This document shows positions 56,736 to 64,000 of a DNA stretch of 64,000 nucleotides, one piece after another. The translations under genes and the position numbers were made by a program. How positions within the stretch are numbered: position 1 is the first letter of the stretch; the number at the start of each line of letters is the position of its first letter. Origin of the DNA: Streptomyces marincola (GTDB lineage Bacteria > Actinomycetota > Actinomycetes > Streptomycetales > Streptomycetaceae); NCBI RefSeq assembly GCF_020410765.1, contig NZ_CP084541.1:1049001-1113000 (forward strand), given 5' to 3'. The notes beneath the pieces were generated by a model. It saw only the letters and a program-made list of their open reading frames with translations, was not told the origin of the DNA and ran no database searches.

Positions 56736-59441
56736 TCAGTGCATCGCGGACTCCCAGGTGTCGCCCCAGCCGACCGACACATCCAGCGGGGCGCGCAAGG
56801 AGACCGCGCCCGTCATCTCGCGCCGCACCAGCTCCTCCACCTGCTCGCGCTCCCCCGCCGGCACTTCGAGCACGATCTCGTCGTGCACCTGGAGCAGCAT
56901 CCGCGACCGCAGGCCCTCCCGGTCCAGTGCCTCCCCCACCCGCAGCATCGCGATCTTCACGATGTCGGCCGCCGTGCCCTGGATCGGCGCGTTCAGCGCC
57001 ATCCGCTCGGCCACCTGCTGCCGCGCGCGGTTGTCGCTCACCAGATCGGGCAGGTACCTGCGGCGGCCAAGCAGCGTCTGCGTGTAGCCGGTGCTCGTCG
57101 CCTCCTTCACCACGCGCTGAAGGTAGTCCCGCACCCCGCCGAAGCGCTCGAAGTAGGTGTGCATCAGCGCCGTGGCCTCCTCGTTCGTCACGGAGAGCTG
57201 CTGCGCGAGGCCGAACGCGGACAGCCCGTACGCGAGCCCGTAGCTCATCGCCTTGATCTTGCGCCGCATCTCCGCGTCGACCTCGGACGTGCCCACGCCG
57301 AACACCTGCGAGGCGACCGTCGTATGCAGGTCCTCGCCCGAGGTGAACGCCTCGATCAGCCCGGCGTCCTCCGACAGGTGCGCCATCACCCGCAGCTCGA
57401 TCTGGCTGTAGTCCGCCGTCATCAGCGACTCGTAGCCCTCGCCCACCACGAACCCGCGGCGGATCGCGCGCCCCTCGTCGGTGCGCACCGGGATGTTCTG
57501 GAGGTTGGGGTCCGTGGACGACAGCCGGCCCGTGGCCGCCACCGTCTGCTGGAACGTCGTGTGGATGCGGCCGTCCGCGGCGATGGCCTTGATCAGCCCC
57601 TCGACGGTGCTGCGCAGCCTGGCCTGCTCCCGGTGCCGCAGCATGATCACCGGCAGCTCGTGCTCGGTCCGCTCCGCCAGCCACGCCAGCGCGTCCGCGT
57701 CCGTCGTGTGGCCGGTCTTCGTCTTCTTCGTCCTGGGCAGCCCCAGCTCGACGAACAGCACCTCCTGGAGCTGCTTGGGCGACCCGAGGTTGAACTCGTG
57801 CCCCACCGAGGCGTGCGCCTCCGACACCGCCTGCTGCACCGCCGCGGCGAACTGCTGCTCCAGCCGCTCAAGCCAGGCCCGGTCCGCGGCGATCCCGGCC
57901 CGCTCCATGCGGGCCAGCAGCGCCGACGTCGGCAGTTCGAGGTCGTCCAGCAGCTCCGCCGCCCCCACGTCGGCCAGCCGCTCCCGGAACTGCTCCCCCA
58001 GGTCGAGCACCGTGCGGGCCTGCCGCATCAGCGCGTCCGCCTGCGCCGCGTCGTCCGCGCCGAACGCCAACTGACCGCTGTCGTCCGCGGGACGCTCCAG
58101 CTCCCGCCCCAGGAACTCCACGCTCAGCCCGTCGAGCGCGAACGACCTGCGCCCCGGCTGCACCAGGTAGGCCGCCAGCGCCGTGTCCATCACGACCCCC
58201 TCGACCCGCCAGCCGTGCTCGCCGAACACCCGCTGCACGCCCTTCGCGCCGTGCACGACCTTCGGCCGCCCCGGGTCGCGGGCCCAGTCCGCGAACGCCC
58301 GCTCGTCCGCCTCGTCGAGCGCCGCCGGATCGAACCACGCGGCGTCGCCCGCGCCCGTCGCGAGCGCGACCGCGTGCACCCCGCCCGCCCCCAGCTTCCA
58401 CTCGTCCAGCGTCGCCATGCCCAGCGGCTCCCCCGCCGCCCCGTGCTCCGCGAGCCACGGCCCGAGCCCGCCCGCGCCCAGCACCACCCCCCGGATCTCG
58501 GGCCCGTCGGCCACCGCGGGCTCCTCCCGCGCCGCCGGGTCCACCGCGAACAGCCGCTCCCGCAGATTCCGGTTGCGGAACTCCAGCGCGTCGAGCAGCA
58601 CCGTCACCGCGTCCGTGTCGTACGGCTCACGCGCCAGCTCCGCCGGCCCGCAGCCCAGCTCCACGTCCCTGGCCAGCTCCGTCAGCACCCGGTTCAGCCG
58701 GACCGACTCCAGGTGCGCCCGCAGGTTCTCCCCCGCCTTCCCCTTCACCTCGTCCGCCCGCGCCACCAGCTCGTCCAGCGAACCGAACTGGTTGATCCAC
58801 TTGGCCGCCGTCTTCTCCCCCACCCCCGGGATACCCGGCAGATTGTCCGACGGGTCCCCGCGCAGCGCGGCGAAGTCCGGGTACCTGCCCGGCGGGAGGC
58901 CGTACTTCTCCGCCACCTTCTCCGGCGTGAACCGCGTCAGCTCCGACACGCCCTTCGTCGGGTACAGCACCGTCACCGCGTCGCTCACCAGCTGGAACGC
59001 GTCCCTGTCCCCCGTCACGATCGACACCTGGAACCCCTCGTCGGCCGCCCGCGCCGCCAGCGTCGCGATCACGTCGTCCGCCTCGTAGCCCGCCACCGCG
59101 AACCGCCGCACCCGCATCGCGTCGAGCAGCTCGCCGATCAGCTCGACCTGCCCCTTGAACTCGTCCGGCGTCGCCGACCTCGTCGCCTTGTAGTCCGCGT
59201 ACCGCTCCGAGCGCCACGTCACCCGCGACACGTCGAACGCGACCGCGAGATGCGTGGGCTCCTCGTCGCGCAGCGTGTTCGCCAGCATCGACATGAAGCC
59301 GTAGATCGCGTTCGTCGGCTGGCCCGCCGTGGTCGTGAAATTCTCCGCGGGCAGCGCGAAGAAAGCCCGGTAGGCCAGGGAATGCCCGTCCAGCAGGAGC
59401 AGGCGCGGAGCGGTGGTCGTCTGCGATGCGTTCTCAGCCAC
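56736..59441 (-). CDS. polA: DNA polymerase I
   Basis: Gap-filling and repair polymerase. 901 aa from GTG 59441. The 5'-nuclease domain (LLLLDGHSLAYRAFFALP, YEADDVIATLAA, TGDRDAFQLV, GIPGVGEKTAAKW) is complete. The middle domain lacks the paired D-x-E of an active 3'-5' exonuclease, as in other actinobacterial PolA. The polymerase has motif A TADYSQIELRVMAHLS, motif B RRKIKAMSYGLAYGLSAFGL and motif C LQVHDEIVLEVP. GTG 59441 is 7 nt below CAGGAT; divergent from the next gene. Confidence 0.96.
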   Translation of the reverse strand: MAENASQTTTAPRLLLLDGHSLAYRAFFALPAENFTTTAGQPTNAIYGFMSMLANTLRDEEPTHLAVAFDVSRVTWRSERYADYKATRSATPDEFKGQVELIGELLDAMRVRRFAVAGYEADDVIATLAARAADEGFQVSIVTGDRDAFQLVSDAVTVLYPTKGVSELTRFTPEKVAEKYGLPPGRYPDFAALRGDPSDNLPGIPGVGEKTAAKWINQFGSLDELVARADEVKGKAGENLRAHLESVRLNRVLTELARDVELGCGPAELAREPYDTDAVTVLLDALEFRNRNLRERLFAVDPAAREEPAVADGPEIRGVVLGAGGLGPWLAEHGAAGEPLGMATLDEWKLGAGGVHAVALATGAGDAAWFDPAALDEADERAFADWARDPGRPKVVHGAKGVQRVFGEHGWRVEGVVMDTALAAYLVQPGRRSFALDGLSVEFLGRELERPADDSGQLAFGADDAAQADALMRQARTVLDLGEQFRERLADVGAAELLDDLELPTSALLARMERAGIAADRAWLERLEQQFAAAVQQAVSEAHASVGHEFNLGSPKQLQEVLFVELGLPRTKKTKTGHTTDADALAWLAERTEHELPVIMLRHREQARLRSTVEGLIKAIAADGRIHTTFQQTVAATGRLSSTDPNLQNIPVRTDEGRAIRRGFVVGEGYESLMTADYSQIELRVMAHLSEDAGLIEAFTSGEDLHTTVASQVFGVGTSEVDAEMRRKIKAMSYGLAYGLSAFGLAQQLSVTNEEATALMHTYFERFGGVRDYLQRVVKEATSTGYTQTLLGRRRYLPDLVSDNRARQQVAERMALNAPIQGTAADIVKIAMLRVGEALDREGLRSRMLLQVHDEIVLEVPAGEREQVEELVRREMTGAVSLRAPLDVSVGWGDTWESAMH

Positions 59442-59448
59442 GCACCCG

Positions 59449-59454
59449 ATCCTG
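59449..59454 (-). promoter_or_regulatory. Leaderless -10 box for polA
   Basis: CAGGAT on the minus strand, 7 nt before GTG 59441; no ribosome binding site precedes it. Confidence 0.5.
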
Positions 59455-59464
59455 CCACGGACCA

Positions 59465-59493
59465 CTGACAGTCCCCGCCGACCGTGGCACGAT
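59465..59493 (+). promoter_or_regulatory. Leaderless promoter of the YdeP-type gene
   Basis: -35 CTGACA (59465-59470), 17-nt spacer, -10 CACGAT (59488-59493), then 7 nt to ATG 59501. It lies back to back with the polA promoter in a 59-bp gap. Confidence 0.68.
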
Positions 59494-59500
59494 CGCAGGC

Positions 59501-61780
59501 ATGCCAGCCAAGCCGCCGGAAGCCGACCCCGTCCAGGACGCGCCCACCGTCACCGGCCCCGCCCGCGCGGCGGCCGGCGCACCGGCCGTCGCCCACGCGC
59601 TGCGCGCCGCGCACCGGCAGATGGGAGTGCGCCGCACCGCGCTCACCCTGCTCCGCGTCAACCAGCCCGACGGATTCGACTGCCCCGGCTGCGCCTGGCC
59701 GGACCCCGGCCGCCCGCACACCGCCGAATTCTGCGAGAACGGCGTCAAGGCCGTCGCCGAGGAGGCCACCCTCCGCCGCGTCACCCCCGCCTTCTTCGCC
59801 CAGCACTCCGTGACCGACCTCGCCGGCCGCTCCGGCTACTGGCTCGGCCAGCAGGGCCGCCTCACCCACCCCATGTACCTGCCGGAGGGCGCCGACCACT
59901 ACGAGCCGATCGGCTGGGACCGCGCGTTCGACCTCATCTCCGAGGAACTCCGCGCCCTGCCCGACCCCGACCGCGCCCTCTTCTACACCTCGGGACGCAC
60001 CAGCAACGAGGCCGCGTTCCTCTACCAGCTCTTCGCCCGCGCCTACGGCACCAACAACCTGCCCGACTGCTCCAACCTGTGCCACGAGTCCTCGGGCGCC
60101 GCGCTCACCGAAACCCTCGGCGTCGGCAAGGGCAGCGTCCTCCTCGACGACCTGTACCGCGCCGACCTCATCATCGTCGCCGGCCAGAACCCCGGCACCA
60201 ACCACCCCCGCATGCTGTCCGCGCTCGAAAAGGCCAAGGCGGCCGGCGCCCGCGTCATCACCGTCAACCCCCTGCCGGAAGCCGGCCTCGAACGGTTCAA
60301 GAACCCGCAGACCCCGCGCGGCCTCGCCGGCGGCGGCACCCCCCTCACCGACCTCTTCCTCCAGATCAGACTCGGCGGCGACCAGGCGCTCTTCCGCCTC
60401 CTCAACAAACTCCTCATCGACCGCGGCGCCGTCGACACCGAGTTCATCGACCGCCACACCGCCGGCTACGACGCACTCGCCACCGCCGCCCGCGCCGCCG
60501 ACTGGGAGGACACCCGGCGCGCCACCGGCCTCACCCGCGACGCCATCGAACGCGCCCTCGACATGGTCATCGCCTCCCGCCGCGTCATCGTCTGCTGGGC
60601 CATGGGCCTCACCCAGCACAAGCACGCCGTGCCCACCATCAAGGAGATAGTCAACTTCCTCCTGCTGCGCGGCAACGTGGGCCGCCCCGGCGCCGGCGTC
60701 TGCCCCGTCCGCGGCCACAGCAACGTCCAGGGCGACCGCACCATGGGCATCACCGAACGCCCCGCGCCCGCCTTCCTCGACGCCCTCGCCGACGAGTTCG
60801 GCTTCACCCCGCCCCGCCGGCCCGGCCTCGACGTCGTCGACTCCATCCGCGCCCTGCGCGACGGCCGGGCGGACGTCTTCTTCGCCATGGGCGGCAACTT
60901 CGTCGCGGCCAGTCCCGACACCGCCGTCACCGAGGACGCCATGCGCCGCGCCCGGCTCACCGTCCACGTCTCCACCAAGCTCAACCGCTCCCACTGCGTG
61001 ACCGGCGCCCGCGCCCTCATCCTCCCCACCCTCGGCCGCACGGAACGCGACCGCCAGGCCACAGGCGACCAGTTCGTCACCGTCGAGGACTCCATGGGCG
61101 TGGTCCACGCCTCACGCGGCCGCCTCGAACCCGCGAGCCCCCACCTGCTCTCCGAGACCGCCATCGTCTGCCGCCTCGCCCACCGCGTCCTCGGCGGGAA
61201 CCGCGTCGCCCCCTGGACCGACTTCGAACGCGACTACCGCCTCGTGCGCGCCCGCATCGCCCGCGTCGTCCCCGGCTTCGAGGACTTCGAGACCCGCGTC
61301 GCCAGGCCAGGCGGCTTCGCGCTCCCCCACGCCCCCCGCGACGCGCGGCACTTCCCCACCGCCACCGGCAAGGCCAACTTCAGCGCGGGACCCGTCACCT
61401 GGCCGAAGGCGCCCCCCGGCCGGCTGCTGCTCCAGACCCTCCGCTCCCACGACCAGTACAACACCACCATCTACGGCCTCGACGACCGCTACCGCGGCAT
61501 CACCGGCGGCCGGCGCGTCGTCCTCGTCCACCCCGAGGACGCCCGCGACCTCGGCCTCCCCGACGGCAGCCACGCCGACCTCACCAGCGAATGGACCGAC
61601 GGCACCGAACGCACCGCCCCCGGCTTCCGCGTCGTCCACTACCCCACCGCCCGCGGCTGCGCCGCCGCCTACTACCCCGAGACCAACGTCCTCGTCCCCC
61701 TCGACGCCACCGCGGACACCAGCAACACCCCCGCGAGCAAATCCCTCGTCGTGCGGCTGACCCCCAGCGCCGGCGCCTGA
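59501..61780 (+). CDS. YdeP/FdhF-type molybdopterin oxidoreductase
   Basis: 759 aa. N-terminal cysteines in DCPGCAWPDPGRPHTAEFC (61, 64, 78) may hold an Fe-S cluster. The molybdopterin domain has FYTSGRTSNEAAFLYQLFAR, NLCHESSGAALTETLG, AGQNPGTNHPRML and LLLRGNVGRPGAGVCPVRGH. The C-terminal dinucleotide-binding domain ends with YYPETNVLVPLDATADTSNTP. No Tat signal, so cytosolic. The family includes E. coli YdeP, linked to acid resistance; its substrate is unknown. No dedicated electron partner lies nearby. ATG 59501 is leaderless. Confidence 0.9.
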   Translation: MPAKPPEADPVQDAPTVTGPARAAAGAPAVAHALRAAHRQMGVRRTALTLLRVNQPDGFDCPGCAWPDPGRPHTAEFCENGVKAVAEEATLRRVTPAFFAQHSVTDLAGRSGYWLGQQGRLTHPMYLPEGADHYEPIGWDRAFDLISEELRALPDPDRALFYTSGRTSNEAAFLYQLFARAYGTNNLPDCSNLCHESSGAALTETLGVGKGSVLLDDLYRADLIIVAGQNPGTNHPRMLSALEKAKAAGARVITVNPLPEAGLERFKNPQTPRGLAGGGTPLTDLFLQIRLGGDQALFRLLNKLLIDRGAVDTEFIDRHTAGYDALATAARAADWEDTRRATGLTRDAIERALDMVIASRRVIVCWAMGLTQHKHAVPTIKEIVNFLLLRGNVGRPGAGVCPVRGHSNVQGDRTMGITERPAPAFLDALADEFGFTPPRRPGLDVVDSIRALRDGRADVFFAMGGNFVAASPDTAVTEDAMRRARLTVHVSTKLNRSHCVTGARALILPTLGRTERDRQATGDQFVTVEDSMGVVHASRGRLEPASPHLLSETAIVCRLAHRVLGGNRVAPWTDFERDYRLVRARIARVVPGFEDFETRVARPGGFALPHAPRDARHFPTATGKANFSAGPVTWPKAPPGRLLLQTLRSHDQYNTTIYGLDDRYRGITGGRRVVLVHPEDARDLGLPDGSHADLTSEWTDGTERTAPGFRVVHYPTARGCAAAYYPETNVLVPLDATADTSNTPASKSLVVRLTPSAGA

Positions 61781-61790
61781 ACCCACCTGA

Positions 61791-61796
61791 TAGAAC
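61791..61796 (+). promoter_or_regulatory. Possible leaderless -10 box
   Basis: TAGAAC, 6 nt before ATG 61803, just below the upstream stop. Confidence 0.4.
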
Positions 61797-61802
61797 CTGC
61801 CC

Positions 61803-62306
61803 ATGGCCGAGCACACCAGCACCCGCTTCCCCGCCGACGTCCTCGACCAGTGGAGCGGCGTCGGCATCGACCTGCCCGCCCTGTTCTCCGCGGGCCTCCT
61901 CGGCGAACGCCTCGGCATCCGCATCGTCGAGGCCGCACCGCACAAGGTCGTCGGCACCCTGCCCGTCGAAGGCAACACCCAGCCCTACGGACTCCTGCAC
62001 GGCGGCGCCTCCGCGGCACTCGCCGAAACCCTCGCCTCCATCGGCGCCATGCTCCACGCCGGCCCCAGCAAGATCGCCGTCGGCGTCGACCTCAACTGCA
62101 CCCACCACCGCGCCGTGCGCTCCGGCACCGTCACCGGCGTCGCCACCCCCGCGCACACCGGCCGCACCTCCGCCACCTACGACGTGACCATCACCGACGA
62201 GCACGGCAAGCGCGTCTGCACCGCACGCCTCACCTGCGCCCTGCGCCCCACCGCCGGCCAGCAGCAGACGGCGGAGCGCACGACGACGGAGACCCCCACC
62301 CCCTGA
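61803..62306 (+). CDS. Hotdog-fold thioesterase (PaaI-like)
   Basis: 167 aa. The hotdog helix carries QPYGLLHGGASAALAETLAS (G-L-L-H-G-G motif); VGVDLNCTHHRAVRSG follows. About 20 residues at the C-terminus are Gln/Thr-rich. It would hydrolyse acyl-CoA thioesters such as 1,4-dihydroxy-2-naphthoyl- or phenylacetyl-type CoAs (family inference). ATG 61803 lies 22 nt below the YdeP-type stop, so it may also be cotranscribed. Confidence 0.9.
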   Translation: MAEHTSTRFPADVLDQWSGVGIDLPALFSAGLLGERLGIRIVEAAPHKVVGTLPVEGNTQPYGLLHGGASAALAETLASIGAMLHAGPSKIAVGVDLNCTHHRAVRSGTVTGVATPAHTGRTSATYDVTITDEHGKRVCTARLTCALRPTAGQQQTAERTTTETPTP

Positions 62307-62328
62307 CCCGGGCCCCCGGGCCCCTCAT

Positions 62329-63113
<785 letters not shown>

Positions 63114-63117
<4 letters not shown>

Positions 63118-64000
63118 GCCCGCTCCTCCTTCTCGTCCGCGCCGCCCGCCTCATGGCCCGGCCGCTCCGCGACCGCCCCGGCCACCGCCGCGCGCTCGTC
63201 CTCGGCCGACGCGCCCAAGTAGGCCTCGATCACCGCCGGATCCCGCTGCACCGACGCCGGCGTGCCCTCGGCAATCTTCCGCCCGAAGTTCAGCACCACC
63301 ACCCGGTCCGCCACCGACATCACCAGCCGCATGTCGTGCTCGATCAGCAGCACGCTCACCGCCAGCTCCCGGTTGATCCGCCGGATCAGCACCTCCAGAT
63401 CCCGCTTCTCCGTCGGATTCGTCCCCGCCGCCGGCTCGTCGAGCAGCAGCAACTCCGGCGCCGTCGCCAGTGCCCGCGCGATCTCCAGACGCCGCTGCTC
63501 GCCGTAGCTCAACGACGAGGCCAGCTCGTTCATGCGGTGTTCGAGCCCCACGAACGACAGCACCTCGTGCGCCTTCCTGTCGCTCTCCCGCTCGTCCCTG
63601 CGCGCGTTCGGCAACCCCAGCATGATCGAGACGGCGTCCGTCCGCTGCCGCGTCTCCACCGCGACCTTCACGTTCTCCAGCACCGTCAACGCCCCGAACA
63701 GCCGGATGTTCTGGAACGTCCGCGCCACCCCGAGACGGCTCGTCCGGTGCGGCTTGCGCCCCCGCAACTCGTGCTCGCCCCCGGCGCGCGGCCGGAACGC
63801 GATCCGCCCCTCCTGCGGGACGTACGCCCCCGTCAACGAGTTGAACAGCGAGGTCTTGCCCGCCCCGTTCGGCCCGATCACCGCCAGGATCTCCCCGCGC
63901 GCCATCCGCAGGGCCACCCCGTCCAGGCTCGTCAACCCGCCGAAGCGCAACGTCACACCCGACGCGTCCAGCACATCGTCCGACGCGGGCCCCGCCCCCG
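63114..64000 (-). CDS. livG: Branched-chain amino acid ABC transporter ATP-binding protein LivG (start beyond window)
   Basis: LivG-type ATPase. Walker A VIGPNGAGKTSLFNSLTGAY, signature LSYGEQRRLEIARALA, Walker B LLLLDEPAAGTNPTEKRDL, and the C-terminal IAEGTPASVQRDPAVIEAYLG that marks LivG. The frame is open to the window edge (codons for AGPASDD lie before GTG 63974), so the true start is probably outside; GTG 63974 would give 286 aa. It couples with livF by a 4-nt overlap. Confidence 0.93.

Noticed and set aside
62307..62328. Short cccggg palindromes between the thioesterase gene and livF.
   Set aside because: The stems are at most 6 bp with no spacing for a loop, too weak to call a terminator.

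Overview
The window is high-GC chromosomal DNA from a Streptomyces-type actinomycete. Support for this: third-position G/C in nearly every gene, frequent GTG starts, whiA, an RbpA-type RNA polymerase-binding protein, opcA beside zwf, a mycothiol-dependent-type enzyme, and many leaderless promoters of the form TANNNT (or CANNAT), 6-7 nt, ATG/GTG. Gene order matches what I recall of the Streptomyces core chromosome (suf - cta - pentose phosphate - glycolysis - whiA - uvr - rpsA - polA). I see no rRNA, tRNA, insertion sequence, prophage or CRISPR array, and no broken gene. Only the two end genes are cut by the window edge.

Layout. 1-5.8 kb: the suf Fe-S assembly operon on the minus strand (sufR-sufB-sufD-Rieske-sufC-sufS), with a CAAC-N6-GTTG SufR-type operator at its leaderless start. 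5.9-7.7 kb: a two-gene ABC exporter. 7.8-10.5 kb: haem A synthesis, ctaA and ctaB. 10.7-17.5 kb: the pentose phosphate operon tkt-tal-zwf-opcA-pgl, preceded by a seven-unit 11-bp tandem array. 17.6-23.4 kb: pgi, an rbpA-family gene, secG and the glycolytic genes gap-pgk-tpiA. 23.5-28.5 kb: uvrC-rapZ-yvcK-whiA. 28.6-38.9 kb: a metallo-beta-lactamase-fold hydrolase, a mycothiol-dependent-type enzyme, uvrA, a large secreted two-enzyme phosphodiesterase and uvrB. 39.0-53.1 kb: a more variable stretch holding glpQ under a PHO box, an M23 peptidase, a PIG-L deacetylase, an exonuclease, a PemK-like protein, a WGR/propeller protein, a P-loop-less uridine-kinase relative, a DUF5954-like protein, a FUSC-type membrane protein, a small protein with an amyloid-like tail, a TipA-like MerR regulator, coaE and a PAC2 protein. 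53.2-64 kb: rpsA, a wall lytic transglycosylase with a long acidic repeat tail, polA, a YdeP-type molybdenum oxidoreductase, a hotdog thioesterase and livF/livG.

How the genes work together. Carbon flow is covered from glucose-6-phosphate through both the oxidative pentose phosphate branch and the glycolytic trunk. Fe-S and haem A assembly sit beside it. All three nucleotide excision repair genes lie within 12.3 kb but in separate transcription units. Phosphate scavenging is suggested by glpQ with its PHO box, and possibly by the secreted phosphodiester glycosidase/phosphoesterase.

Most worth a second look: the 11-bp array upstream of tkt; the hairpin that would hide the ribosome binding site of the two-enzyme secreted protein; the RHIM/BASS-like tail at 50.1 kb; the rpsA leader hairpin; the PHO box squeezed between uvrB and glpQ; and the uridine-kinase relative without a Walker A motif.
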